From Bacteroidales bacterium (GTDB lineage: Bacteria > Bacteroidota > Bacteroidia > Bacteroidales > UBA932): a DNA stretch of 64,000 bases. Shown in pieces: positions 50,497 through 59,294 of this stretch (the stretch's first letter is position 1; the number at the start of each line of letters is the position of its first letter). The DNA lies in NCBI GenBank assembly GCA_017471045.1, contig JAFUWZ010000059.1, positions 1 to 64,000 of the forward strand. The letters are read 5' to 3'. The position numbers were made by a program, and so were the translations under genes. Under the pieces are notes generated by a model, which worked only from the letters and a program-made list of their open reading frames with translations, ran no database searches and was not told the DNA's origin.

Positions 50497-52308
50497 TTAT
50501 TCGTCATCCGAATTGTCCCCTGCACGCTTGCGGGCCAACGGGTCGAGCAGGATCTTGCGGATGCGCATCGCATGCGGCGTGACCTCGACCATCTCGTCGT
50601 CCTGGATGTATTCCAGCGCCTCCTCGAGGGAAAACTTGATCGCCGGAGGCAGCACGACCTTCTCGTCCGAGCCGGAAGCCCGCACGTTGGTCAGCTTCTT
50701 GGTCTTGCAGATATTGATGTTGAGATCGCGCTCGCGCGTATGTTCGCCGACCACCTGGCCGCCGTAGATCGGTTCGCCCGGCTCCACGAAGAAACGCCCG
50801 CGGTCCAGCAACTTGTTCATCGAATAGGCGATCGCCTCGCCTGTCTCCAGGGATACGAGGGAGCCGTTGTTGCGACGTTCCAGCTCGCCCTTGAAGGGCT
50901 GATACTCCTTGAAACGGTGCGCGACGACGGCCTCGCCCTGGGTGGCGGTCAGCAAATTGCTGCGCAAGCCCATCAGGCCCCGCGTCGGGATCTCGAACTC
51001 CAGCAGGGTCCGGTCACCGCGCGGCTCCATCCGCACCAGGGCGCCCTTGCGCCGCGTAGAGATCTCGATGGCGGCCCCGACAAACTCTTCCGGCACCTCG
51101 ATGGACAAGTCCTCAATCGGCTCGCAGCGCTGGCCGTTGATCGTCTTGTCCAGGACCTTGGGCTGGCCGACCTGCAGCTCGAACCCCTCACGCCGCATCG
51201 TCTCGATCAGGACCGACAGATGCAGTACGCCACGGCCATAGACCACAAACGAATCCGCACCCAGGCCCGGCTTGACGCGAAGGGCGAGGTTCTTCTCGAG
51301 CTCCTTCTCCAGACGCTCTTTCAGGTGACGGGACGTGACGAACTTGCCGTCCTGGCCGAAGAAGGGAGAATTGTTGATCGTGAAAAGCATACTCATCGTC
51401 GGCTCATCGACCGCGATCGGCGGCAGCGGCTCCGGATTCACCAGATCAGCAATCGTATCACCGATCTCAAAGCCGTCGATGCCCACCACGGCGCAGATAT
51501 CGCCGCAACCCACGCGTTCGACATTCTGCTTGCCCAGACCCTCGAAGACCATCAGCTGCTTGATCTTCTGCTTCTGGATGATGTCGTAGCGCTTGCACAG
51601 GCTGATCGTCTCGCCGGAAATGAGCTCGCCGCGGGTGATGCGGCCGACCGCGATCCGCCCCACATAGGGCGAATACTCCAGCGAAGAGATCAGCATCTGG
51701 GGCGTCCCGTCCACCTGTTCGGGTGCGGGAATCTCCTCCAGGATCGTGTCCAGGAGCGGCGTGATGTCATTGGAGGGCGACCGCCAGTCCAGCGACATCC
51801 ATCCCTGTTTGGCACTGCCGTACACCGTCTTGAAATCCAGCTGCTCCTCGGTGGCGTTGAGGTTGAACATCAGGTCGAAGACTTCCTCCTGGACTTCGTC
51901 CGGCCGGCAGTTCAGCTTGTCCACCTTGTTAATCACCACGACGGGCTTCTTGCCCATCTGCAGGGCTTTCTGCAGGACAAAACGCGTCTGGGGCATGCAG
52001 CCCTCGAAAGCATCCACCAGCAGGAGGACACCGTCCGCCATATTGAGCACGCGCTCCACTTCCCCGCCGAAGTCACTGTGCCCGGGCGTATCGATAATAT
52101 TGATTTTCACCCCCTTATACGTAACAGACACATTCTTGGCCAGGATGGTGATACCCCGTTCCCGCTCCAGGTCATTGTTGTCCAAGATGAGCTGGCCGAG
52201 GTTTTCCGGCTGCCGGACCAGGTTGGCCTGATAGATCATCCGGTCCACGAGGGTGGTCTTGCCATGGTCCACATGGGCGATGATCGCGATGTTCCTAATA
52301 TCCTGCAT
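50497..52308 (-). CDS. typA: Translational GTPase TypA/BipA
   Basis: 603 aa from ATG 52308 (MQDIRNIAIIAHVDHGKTTL). Ribosome-binding GTPase of the EF-G class, active under stress and cold. G1 AHVDHGKTTL, G2 ERERGITILAKN, G3 DTPGHSDFGGEVERV, G4 VINKVDKLNCRPDEV. Domain II and the TypA-specific C-terminal domain follow (GEPIYGGQVVGEHTRERDL). Twelve upstream codons in frame are not needed. Promoter at 52342-52349. Confidence 0.97.
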   Translation of the reverse strand: MQDIRNIAIIAHVDHGKTTLVDRMIYQANLVRQPENLGQLILDNNDLERERGITILAKNVSVTYKGVKINIIDTPGHSDFGGEVERVLNMADGVLLLVDAFEGCMPQTRFVLQKALQMGKKPVVVINKVDKLNCRPDEVQEEVFDLMFNLNATEEQLDFKTVYGSAKQGWMSLDWRSPSNDITPLLDTILEEIPAPEQVDGTPQMLISSLEYSPYVGRIAVGRITRGELISGETISLCKRYDIIQKQKIKQLMVFEGLGKQNVERVGCGDICAVVGIDGFEIGDTIADLVNPEPLPPIAVDEPTMSMLFTINNSPFFGQDGKFVTSRHLKERLEKELEKNLALRVKPGLGADSFVVYGRGVLHLSVLIETMRREGFELQVGQPKVLDKTINGQRCEPIEDLSIEVPEEFVGAAIEISTRRKGALVRMEPRGDRTLLEFEIPTRGLMGLRSNLLTATQGEAVVAHRFKEYQPFKGELERRNNGSLVSLETGEAIAYSMNKLLDRGRFFVEPGEPIYGGQVVGEHTRERDLNINICKTKKLTNVRASGSDEKVVLPPAIKFSLEEALEYIQDDEMVEVTPHAMRIRKILLDPLARKRAGDNSDDE

Positions 52309-52341
52309 ATTGCAATTCTTCAATAAATTTCTGAAATTTTG

Positions 52342-52349
52342 CAAAAATA
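52342..52349 (-). promoter_or_regulatory. -7 box of typA
   Basis: TATTTTTG on the minus strand, 33 bases before ATG 52308. Confidence 0.55.
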
Positions 52350-52370
52350 ATGATTTCTTCGGTTAATGAC

Positions 52371-52406
52371 AAAAAGAAGTAGGCAACCGAATCCGGTTGC
52401 CTACTT
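52371..52406 (-). terminator. Terminator of tRNA-Leu
   Basis: AAGTAGGCAACC/GGTTGCCTACTT, 12-bp perfect stem (52377-52388 with 52395-52406), then T5 on the minus strand. Confidence 0.9.
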
Positions 52407-52408
52407 CG

Positions 52409-52491
52409 TGCGCGGGATGAGACTCGAACTCACACGCCTTTTACAGCACTAGCTCCTGAAACTAGCGCGTCTACCATTCCGCCACCCGCGC
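52409..52491 (-). tRNA. tRNA-Leu (CAG)
   Basis: 83 nt with a long variable arm (GTGCTGTAAAAGGCGT region), anticodon loop TTCAGGA, acceptor GCGCGGG/CCCGCGC. CCA not encoded. A terminator begins 2 bases after its 3' end. Confidence 0.94.
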
Positions 52492-52519
52492 TTGAGGACT
52501 GCAAATATACAAAAAAAAA

Positions 52520-53317
52520 TTAAACTGCAATAGAAAAATAAACACTTTTCGACCATTGATGGATTCTTATCCGGGCCGTCGTCCCGACAAAGTCAATCTC
52601 CAGCGAGAGATCCTCCAAGTCTTCCGCTTGCCAGTCATACCCGCTGTCCAGGATATACTCCCCCAGACGGAAGACCCGTTCCATCTCCCCGAAACGATAG
52701 ACGCAGAGGGACAGGGATCCGTCCGCCTGGGCCGGAACCGACAAGCTGCAAAATCCTTCCGCATCCGGCTGCAGGCTGACCCGGAACGGACCGGAGAGAG
52801 GCCGCAGCTCTGGGTCATAACCGCAGGTCGTGCCCAGAAGGGAGAAAGAATACCCATCCTGCAGATAGTCCCGGAAAAGAATATCGACCCGGGCGTAACG
52901 TTTGTGAAGGGTAACGGGAACCGTAACTTCCGGAAGGGCCGCATCCACCGCAGCAGAAAAGGCCAGCAGCGGCGGGCAAGCCTCCCCTTCCGGGATCACC
53001 AGGCTCCCGTCAGGCCCGCACAAGTCATCCGCGCCGGAGAGCAGGGTCAGCTGCGCCGCCCCGCGCGGAATCTCTACGACCAGTTCCGGCGGCAGCCCCT
53101 CCAGGGGAAGACAGCCCTCGATCCGGAAACCGTCGCTGCGGACCGACCACGACACCGACGTATAACCCGCCTGCACCCATCCGGCCGCGTCCAGTCCGGA
53201 CAGGTCCACGACCAAGAGGCAGGGACAATCGCTCCGGTCCTCCCGGACGGAGCATCCGCCCAGCAGGACCAGGAGCCCCCAGCCAGCCAGACTGCGCACG
53301 AGCCGGTCAGAAAACAT
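52520..53317 (-). CDS. FimB/Mfa2-like fimbrial anchor lipoprotein
   Basis: 265 aa. Lipoprotein signal (GWGLLVLLGGC, lipobox Cys near 22) followed by SVREDRSDCPCLLVVDLSGL, the characteristic start of FimB/Mfa2 fimbrial tip or anchor subunits. The rest is a pair of beta-sandwich-like halves (VTVPVTLHKRYARVDILFRD, CSLSVPAQADGSLSLCVYRF). Members anchor fimbriae to the outer membrane and limit their length. Its start overlaps the DUF3575 gene by 11 bases. No fimbrillin subunit gene is present in the window. Confidence 0.75.
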   Translation of the reverse strand: MFSDRLVRSLAGWGLLVLLGGCSVREDRSDCPCLLVVDLSGLDAAGWVQAGYTSVSWSVRSDGFRIEGCLPLEGLPPELVVEIPRGAAQLTLLSGADDLCGPDGSLVIPEGEACPPLLAFSAAVDAALPEVTVPVTLHKRYARVDILFRDYLQDGYSFSLLGTTCGYDPELRPLSGPFRVSLQPDAEGFCSLSVPAQADGSLSLCVYRFGEMERVFRLGEYILDSGYDWQAEDLEDLSLEIDFVGTTARIRIHQWSKSVYFSIAV

Positions 53318-53885
53318 AGGTCAGTCCCAGCAAGACCTCGTTCAGCATCAGGAAACGCCGGTCCCCCCGGTCCAGGGTGCGCCCGCAAGTCGGACAGGCA
53401 TACAAGGTATACCTATCCTGTCCGGCCCAGACCCCGGCACCGGCGTCGAGGTTAAGATGAGGACTCAGCATATAGGTGTAACCGGCGCCCAGTCCGCCCC
53501 CGAGCCGGTCTCCTTCCCGGGTCTGGGGCGAGACCAGCCCCCCGAAATTGTACTCCTGATATTGGGCTTTGGCCGCCATCCACCAGCCCGAATAGATGTG
53601 CCAGGGCCAGAAGCGCGTCCCCAGGGAAACCGTCCGCTGACGCAGCTGGCGCGCGCCTCCATCCACTCCCCCGGAGAACGTGAAGGGATTGTAGCGCAGT
53701 CCGGCCGTCAGGCTCCAGTGGCGGGCCACGGCATAGGAGGCTTCGCAGTTGAGGGTGCCGAGCTGGGCATAAGAAGCCAGGTTGGTCGAAAGGCTGGCAT
53801 TCTGTGCGAAAGCCGGCACGGGGAGGCAGGTCACCGCAAGGAGCGACAGGGTGACAGGGACAAACAGATGAAGTAAGGTTTTCAT
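53307..53885 (-). CDS. DUF3575-like outer-membrane protein
   Basis: 192 aa. Signal peptide (MKTLLHLFVPVTLSLLAVTC to AFA-Q), then an amphipathic barrel-like body: LSTNLASYAQLGTLNCEASY, WSLTAGLRYNPFTF, SLGTRFWPWHIYSGWWMAAK, and a terminal aromatic LLGLTYVF. Matches the DUF3575 pattern, often found next to fimbrial (FimB/Mfa2) genes in Bacteroidota. A ACPTCG Cys pair (~165) sits in a loop. Three bases after the HExxH lipoprotein gene. Confidence 0.72.
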   Translation of the reverse strand: MKTLLHLFVPVTLSLLAVTCLPVPAFAQNASLSTNLASYAQLGTLNCEASYAVARHWSLTAGLRYNPFTFSGGVDGGARQLRQRTVSLGTRFWPWHIYSGWWMAAKAQYQEYNFGGLVSPQTREGDRLGGGLGAGYTYMLSPHLNLDAGAGVWAGQDRYTLYACPTCGRTLDRGDRRFLMLNEVLLGLTYVF

Positions 53886-53888
53886 AGT

Positions 53889-55463
53889 CTATAATCTATA
53901 TCGGTCAAACGCTTGGTTGATCACGCTGAAATGCTCGGGATAACGGTCGGTCAGCGCTTCCTGGAATGCATCCTTGTCCGTCACGTCCGGCCCCAGGATG
54001 CTGAAAATCTTGGCCGCATCCACGCCCCGCTCGTCCAGATACATCAGGATCTGCGGATAAAACCACAGGGACAGGCCTTCCGCCGGAGTCCCGCTCCCGT
54101 ATCGTTCGCGAAACAGCAGGTTCCCGAAATAATAGCCCCACATCTCTCCGACTTCACAATACCCGGCATCTTCCTCCAGGCCGGTCCCATAGGTGATCCC
54201 GAGACTGGTCACATAGGATTTCAGGATGAAACGGATGAACCGGCTCCAGAAGGCATTCCCGACCTGCACGTAATGGCTGGCGTGAGACAGTTCATGGACG
54301 GTCTCCGAGTAGATTTCGGCATAGTTGTGACAATGCTTCAGGCCCAGGGTTATATCCGGCAGGAACATTTGGACCAGGCTGGCGTATTCGCCCAGGAACT
54401 CACCGACCTTGCCCGAGTCCAGCAGGACACCCTGCTGCAACATCAGCGTACTGCTCGAACCGAGATTGCGGAAAATCCAGATCCTCAGATCCGCCGGCGG
54501 GGCGGAAACATCCCCTTCCTCCCGACAGCGGTCGAAGTACCCGGCTGCGATGTTGTTGACCGCACAGCGGGTGAACAGCTTCCAATCCGTATCCTTGTCC
54601 ACCACGACATCGATCCCGGTCGGGTCGTGCCTGCCCAGCGTCGAAACGGAAGCCGGCACCAGCAGCAGATTCACGCCGATGGAAAAACCCCGCCGGTTCC
54701 GGAAGAGAAGGCGATAACGCACTTCCTCCGAGAAGCTTTTCGGCAGTTCATAATAGCCGTTGTCATCCGTGTATGCCGTCGCGAATTTGACGAAACTGTT
54801 GACACAGACCTTGACCCCGGAAACGCCAGCCGGGACTCCTCCTCCGCAGTTCTCGTCCAGGACCGTGATACGGCCTGTGGGGACCTGCGCCGCTTCGCCC
54901 GAGCGGGTAGCCGGCGAAAGCAGGTCGGCGTTGCCCGTCAGGCGGAAAGATTCCCGCTCTACGGCACTCCAGTCCACGTCCGCGGAGCGTGTCGGGCCCG
55001 CATGTTCCGCGATGTAGCATTCATCCAAGATTTCCATCCGGATCCCGGTGGGAAAGGAAAATCCCGCCGGCACGACTGCATACTGCCAGGTGATACGGCC
55101 ATCGGGGATCTCGGGGTCGTGATAATAGTCCCCTTCCTGAAGGATACGGTAGTCGAGCGGATGGTCCAGCAGATCCAGGCCGAGGGATTCCAGGTGCTCG
55201 AACTGCTTGTCGTCGTCCGGCAGGAAACGGACATAGATATCGGTCGGGCGCAGGTCCATCCGGCTGGCTTTCTCCGGATACACGGAGCGCACGGCCAAGG
55301 TCATGTTCTCCAGGGAATACGGATCCTGAAGCCGCTCCCCGAGAACAATCATCCCGTGTCCGACGCCGGACAGATCGACGGGCCGGGGCGGATCCGGGTC
55401 CCAGTGGGCATGGGCACAGCCGGCCAACAAGCAAAGCGGGAAAAGTTTCAGCAATGTCTTCAT
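53889..55463 (-). CDS. Surface lipoprotein with HExxH metallopeptidase-like motif
   Basis: 524 aa from ATG 55463 (MKTLLKLFPLCLLAGC, lipobox Cys16). Residues ~190-260 look like a carboxypeptidase-regulatory/CNA-B-like beta domain (TGRITVLDENCGGG, VCVNSFVKFATAYTDDNGYY). Near residue 390 ETVHELSHASHYVQVG carries H-E-x-x-H, the zinc-protease signature, followed ~60 residues later by EEDAGYCEVGEMWGYYFGN with a candidate third ligand Glu. I do not recognise the family. First gene of a three-gene set with a DUF3575 protein and a FimB/Mfa2-like lipoprotein. Confidence 0.7.
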   Translation of the reverse strand: MKTLLKLFPLCLLAGCAHAHWDPDPPRPVDLSGVGHGMIVLGERLQDPYSLENMTLAVRSVYPEKASRMDLRPTDIYVRFLPDDDKQFEHLESLGLDLLDHPLDYRILQEGDYYHDPEIPDGRITWQYAVVPAGFSFPTGIRMEILDECYIAEHAGPTRSADVDWSAVERESFRLTGNADLLSPATRSGEAAQVPTGRITVLDENCGGGVPAGVSGVKVCVNSFVKFATAYTDDNGYYELPKSFSEEVRYRLLFRNRRGFSIGVNLLLVPASVSTLGRHDPTGIDVVVDKDTDWKLFTRCAVNNIAAGYFDRCREEGDVSAPPADLRIWIFRNLGSSSTLMLQQGVLLDSGKVGEFLGEYASLVQMFLPDITLGLKHCHNYAEIYSETVHELSHASHYVQVGNAFWSRFIRFILKSYVTSLGITYGTGLEEDAGYCEVGEMWGYYFGNLLFRERYGSGTPAEGLSLWFYPQILMYLDERGVDAAKIFSILGPDVTDKDAFQEALTDRYPEHFSVINQAFDRYRL

Positions 55464-55487
55464 AGTTTCAAGTATTATGATCCGCCA

Positions 55488-55495
55488 CAAAAGTA
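55488..55495 (-). promoter_or_regulatory. -7 box of the surface lipoprotein cluster
   Basis: TACTTTTG on the minus strand, 24 bases before ATG 55463. Confidence 0.5.
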
Positions 55496-55506
55496 CGGGG
55501 AACGAC

Positions 55507-55529
55507 CCGTGTAAAAAAATCTTACACGG
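55507..55529. promoter_or_regulatory. Candidate operator: 8-bp inverted repeat with 7-base centre
   Basis: CCGTGTAA (55507-55514) and TTACACGG (55522-55529) flank an A-rich 7-base centre. It lies 11 bases upstream of the lipoprotein -7 box, over the -33 position, as a regulator site would. It is too short in stem and wrongly placed to be the dcuB terminator, which follows at 55541. Confidence 0.4.
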
Positions 55530-55535
55530 ATAAAA

Positions 55536-55572
55536 CGAAAAACCGGCCTCCTACACGTGCAGGAGGCCGGTT
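55536..55572 (-). terminator. Terminator of the ftsY-dcuB operon
   Basis: AACCGGCCTCCT (55541-55552) pairs with AGGAGGCCGGTT (55561-55572), loop ACACGTGC; on the minus strand a T run follows (TTTCG). Ends 23 bases after the dcuB stop. Confidence 0.88.
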
Positions 55573-55595
55573 CTATCCCATGAGGAAGTCAGGTT

Positions 55596-56981
55596 TTACT
55601 GAATAAAGGAGGCAAAGTAGCCCGGGAAGAAGACGTTCGTGATCAGGTAACCGACAATCGTTGACACGAAGACGGTGATCAGGCCCGGCATCATGAAACT
55701 ATGATTGAGCAGGTATTTGCCGATCACGGTCGTCCCGGAGCGGTCGAAGTTGACCGTCGCGATGTCGGAAGGATAGTTCGGGATGAAGAAATACCCGTAA
55801 ACGCTCGGCAGCACGCCCAGCAGAACGGGACCCGCGATGCCCAATTCGTAGGCCAGCGGCAGCATCGCAACGACCACGGCGCCCTGGGAATTGATCAGCA
55901 CCGACACCAGGAAAAAGACGAACGCGATACTCCATGGATAGTTGGTCACCAGATCTGCGAGCATGACTTTCATCTGATCCATGTAGTTCCCGAAATACGT
56001 ATCCGCCAGCCAGGCGATGCCGTAGATGGCGACCACGGCGACCATGCCGGACTGCCAGACAGCACCGGCGACCGCTTTCTTGGGCTTGGCATCGCAGAAC
56101 ATGATGTTGCAGGCTGCCGCCGTCAGCATGATGATCTGGATGATGATGTTCATCTTGGGGATGCCCAGTGCAGCGGCCAGCGTCACGGAGGCTCCGTCAC
56201 GCGTGACATGGATCATCTGGAAGAACGCGAACATGACGATGACGGCCAGCGCGCTCAGGAAGATGAATACGGAAGCCTTGGCTTTCTTGGATATCTTCCG
56301 GTCCAGCGTGGTAGCGCTGTTGCCATACATATACTGATACAACTCGGGGTCGGCCTTCCTTTTCTGGAACTCCGGATCCTTGTCCAGATCCTTGCCGCGG
56401 TGGTAAGAAGCGGCAGAGGCGCAGATCAAGCCGATGATACAGGCAGGCAGCGTCACCATCAGCACCTGCGGGATGGCTACCATATAACCGTTGGCATTGG
56501 AAATGGTCACGAAGGCGACCACGGCCGCTGCGATAGGCGAACAGGTGATACCCACCTGGGAAGCGACGGAAGCGACTCCGCAGGGACGCTCCGGACGGAT
56601 ATCCTTCTTGAGAGCGATATCACAGATGATGGGCATCAGGGTATAGACGACGTGCCCGGAACCGACCAGCACCGTCAGGAAGAAAGTCGTCAGCGGAGCC
56701 AGGAAAGTGATATGATCCGGATGCTTGCGCAGCATTTTTTCCGCGATCTGTATCATCCAGTCCATACCGCCCGATGCCTGCAAGGTACCGGCGCAGGTTA
56801 CGGCCGCAATAATGATGTAGATAACATCCGTAGGAGGCGTCCCGGGTTTGAGGCCGAAGCCGAATACCAGGATGGCCAGGCCGATGCCGGAGATGGCGCC
56901 CAGCGCCAGGCTGCCGTAACGCGAGCCGACATACAAGGCGGCCAGCACGATCAGCAGCTGGATAATCATGGAAAAGGTCAT
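55596..56981 (-). CDS. dcuB: Anaerobic C4-dicarboxylate transporter (DcuA/DcuB family)
   Basis: 461 aa, about ten to twelve membrane segments. Exchanges fumarate or aspartate for succinate during anaerobic respiration. Family marks: GGMDWMIQIAEKMLRKHPDHI, GSGHVVYTLMPIICDIAL, RPERPCGVASVASQVGITCS, and VLINSQGAVVVAMLPLA. ATG 56969 is an alternative start. Last gene of the ftsY operon, 33 bases after deoC. Confidence 0.93.
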   Translation of the reverse strand: MTFSMIIQLLIVLAALYVGSRYGSLALGAISGIGLAILVFGFGLKPGTPPTDVIYIIIAAVTCAGTLQASGGMDWMIQIAEKMLRKHPDHITFLAPLTTFFLTVLVGSGHVVYTLMPIICDIALKKDIRPERPCGVASVASQVGITCSPIAAAVVAFVTISNANGYMVAIPQVLMVTLPACIIGLICASAASYHRGKDLDKDPEFQKRKADPELYQYMYGNSATTLDRKISKKAKASVFIFLSALAVIVMFAFFQMIHVTRDGASVTLAAALGIPKMNIIIQIIMLTAAACNIMFCDAKPKKAVAGAVWQSGMVAVVAIYGIAWLADTYFGNYMDQMKVMLADLVTNYPWSIAFVFFLVSVLINSQGAVVVAMLPLAYELGIAGPVLLGVLPSVYGYFFIPNYPSDIATVNFDRSGTTVIGKYLLNHSFMMPGLITVFVSTIVGYLITNVFFPGYFASFIQ

Positions 56982-57014
56982 AAGGTTATCGTTTTAGTGT
57001 TAGCAGGCAAGAGG

Positions 57015-57920
57015 TCAGAAATAACTCACCGTATTCTGTTCAATCGCGGACATCAGGCTGTTGCCGAGCCGGCTGACGCCGAAGCGGAACAGGTCCTTGT
57101 GGAGCCACCCGGCGCCGAGGACGGTCGAAACGATGGAGTAATAGCAGAGCGCATCCTTGGCGGAGGAAATGCCGCCGGCAGCCTTGAAACCCACTTTACG
57201 GCCGGTCTTTTCATAGTAAGCCTTGATCGCTTCGCACATCACGAACGCAGCCATCGGCGTCGCATTGACGTCCACCTTTCCGGTTGAAGTCTTGATGAAA
57301 TCAGCCCCCGACTCCATGGCTACGAAAGCTGCGGCGGCGATGTTGGACGACGAGACCAGCAACCCCGTCTCCAGAATCACCTTCAGGACAATACGACGGC
57401 CCTGGGCCGCACCGGCGGCATCGACGGCCTGGCGCATCGCCTTGATTTCCTGCGCAGCCGAAGCATAATCGCCAGCAAGAAAAGCATTGAGTGCCAGTAC
57501 GATATCAATTTCGTCGGCGCCGTCCCGGACGGCGAGTTCACACTCACGGACCTTGACTTCCAGGAAACTCTGGGACGCAGGGAAACAACCGGCGACCGCG
57601 GTGACATGCACCGAAGGGTCCTTCCGCTCCGTGGCGACCGTACCGGCAAAATTGGGGAAGACGCAAACCGAAGCAGGCAGCGGATAGTCCGGGTACTCCG
57701 ATTCCAGTCCATTGACCTTTGCAACGAGTTTCCGCACGGAAGCGACCGTATCCGTGGCATGGAGGGTTGTCAGGTCCATCAGGGAGAAACAGGCCTTCAG
57801 ACGCTCCGGAGAGGCAAACTCGTCCAGACTGGAGGCGATCAGTTCGAGACTCCGTCCGATCTTTTCGTTATCCGGGCAGTACCCGTATTTTTCAAACAAC
57901 TCATTCATATATTTTGACAT
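57015..57920 (-). CDS. deoC: Deoxyribose-phosphate aldolase
   Basis: 301 aa, longer than the E. coli enzyme (~259) by an N-terminal extension. Splits deoxyribose-5-phosphate into acetaldehyde and glyceraldehyde-3-phosphate. LMDLTTLHATDTVASV, LKVILETGLL, the Schiff-base Lys in ADFIKTSTGKVDVNATP and the second Lys in VGFKAAGGISS. ATG 57920 overlaps the radical SAM gene by 20 bases; ATG 57908 (MNELFEKYGY) overlaps by 8 and is equally plausible. Confidence 0.95.
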   Translation of the reverse strand: MSKYMNELFEKYGYCPDNEKIGRSLELIASSLDEFASPERLKACFSLMDLTTLHATDTVASVRKLVAKVNGLESEYPDYPLPASVCVFPNFAGTVATERKDPSVHVTAVAGCFPASQSFLEVKVRECELAVRDGADEIDIVLALNAFLAGDYASAAQEIKAMRQAVDAAGAAQGRRIVLKVILETGLLVSSSNIAAAAFVAMESGADFIKTSTGKVDVNATPMAAFVMCEAIKAYYEKTGRKVGFKAAGGISSAKDALCYYSIVSTVLGAGWLHKDLFRFGVSRLGNSLMSAIEQNTVSYF

Positions 57921-58656
57921 TAAAACCTTCCTCGGTCAAGGGCCGCAGCAGGGCGGCCATTTCCTCCGCGCTAAATTTCGCGAGCCCGGCCTGCGGAGTC
58001 GGCCGGGCGATCGTATAGACCATGACCTCGCGAGGATGCAAGTCGCGCACGATGTCCATCCAGGGCCCCAGGACCTCCGGAGCGGAGGAGTCAAATCCCC
58101 GCGCGCGCAGAAACATCGTCTGCAGGATGAAATCCCCCCCGAAACGCCGCATCCCCCCGATGACCTCGGAGACTTCGTACGCCCCCTGCGGCCGGTTGAT
58201 GATGCGGGCGAGCGCCGTCGTCGGTGCATCCAGCTTCAGGATCGGACTGTCCACCCGGCGCAAGGCCTCGAAAACGGCAGGGATGCCGAGCCGCGTCGCG
58301 TTGGTCAGGACCGACACGCGCGCCTCCGGATAGTATCGGTCGCGCAGCGAGAGGGTATCCGTTATGATCCGGGGAAAATCCGGATTGAGGGTCGGCTCCC
58401 CGTCCCCGGAGAACGTAATGGAATCGATCGGAGTCTGAGCGGCGGCGCAGGAAGAGAGGCGCGCTTCCAAGGCCTCCCGGAGAGAGCCGGCATCGGGAAG
58501 GGTCTTGTCCTCCCGCCCGTCCCGGTTCCAGCCGCATTCGCAGTAGATGCAGTCGAAATTGCACAGCTTTCCCCGCTCAGGCAGCAGGTTGATGCCCAGC
58601 GAGGATCCGAGCCGCCGGCTCTGGATGGGTCCAAATACGATTTTTTCCCGCAACAT
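57901..58656 (-). CDS. Radical SAM protein
   Basis: 251 aa. The [4Fe-4S] cluster Cys are in KLCNFDCIYCECGWN (C-x3-C-x2-C, ~32-39). SAM-binding glycine region ITFSGDGEPTLNPDF (~79-93) and VSVLTNATRLG follow. Resembles COG0731/wyosine-type or anaerobic-maturase-like Fe-S oxidoreductases; the substrate is unknown. The N terminus KIVFGPIQSRRLGSSLGIN is typical of this subgroup. Starts 2 bases after the DUF4296 gene. Confidence 0.88.
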   Translation of the reverse strand: MLREKIVFGPIQSRRLGSSLGINLLPERGKLCNFDCIYCECGWNRDGREDKTLPDAGSLREALEARLSSCAAAQTPIDSITFSGDGEPTLNPDFPRIITDTLSLRDRYYPEARVSVLTNATRLGIPAVFEALRRVDSPILKLDAPTTALARIINRPQGAYEVSEVIGGMRRFGGDFILQTMFLRARGFDSSAPEVLGPWMDIVRDLHPREVMVYTIARPTPQAGLAKFSAEEMAALLRPLTEEGFNVKIYE

Positions 58657-58658
58657 GG

Positions 58659-59294
58659 CTAACGGACTATATCAAGCAGTCTTTCATCGGCGAAGCGGTG
58701 AACGGTCCCGGCGGTCTTTTCGACCGGCTCGGCGGCGCGCAGCAGCGAATCCTTCAAACGGAGCGAGTCAGCCAGTTGTAGGGAGTCCGGCGCCTCGGAG
58801 GGGAAAACCGGCATCCAGGCGCCACGTTCATCCAGCTGCAAGTCCATCTTGTAAAGAGCCGACTTCCGGAAGAAAGAGGTGTCATAGAAAACCGCCGGGA
58901 CAGAAGCGGAACGTTTCAGCCGCTCGACTTCGCTCCGGACGGACTCGATGTCGGCAGATAAGTGTTCCAGGTAGGTGGCACGCTCTCCCAGCTTGGCGGA
59001 AGTCCGCTGCAGGATACGGGCGAAACGCTTGGGATCCTGCAGGTAGTAATTGGCGCTGTTGCGGAAGTCCAGGGTCGTGTAGCCATATTTTCGGAAGACC
59101 GGTTCGTAAAAACGCACCGTATCGGCCACCACGAAATCGTCCGGCTGGTCCCGCAGCCACTGGTCCGCGATGAAAAGATCCGCATAGATGTCCGCCATCG
59201 TGGCGCGCGGGATGATCTTGTCTTTCCGCTGGCAGGCGGACAGACAAATCAGGCCGAGCAGCGTGGCCAGGATGGCGGAACGGATCGGTTTCAT
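58659..59294 (-). CDS. DUF4296-like lipoprotein
   Basis: 211 aa. Lipoprotein signal (AILATLLGLICLSAC, lipobox Cys21), then MADIYADLFIADQWLRDQP, FYEPVFRKYGYTTLDFRNS and YLQDPKRFARILQRTSAKL, the DUF4296 pattern restricted to Bacteroidota. No known function. Overlaps the pheT stop by 1 base (TAATG). Confidence 0.82.
   Translation of the reverse strand: MKPIRSAILATLLGLICLSACQRKDKIIPRATMADIYADLFIADQWLRDQPDDFVVADTVRFYEPVFRKYGYTTLDFRNSANYYLQDPKRFARILQRTSAKLGERATYLEHLSADIESVRSEVERLKRSASVPAVFYDTSFFRKSALYKMDLQLDERGAWMPVFPSEAPDSLQLADSLRLKDSLLRAAEPVEKTAGTVHRFADERLLDIVR

Noticed and set aside
50572..52326. 584-codon open frame opposite typA
   Set aside because: typA has complete GTPase motifs on the other strand; the opposite frame has no signal.
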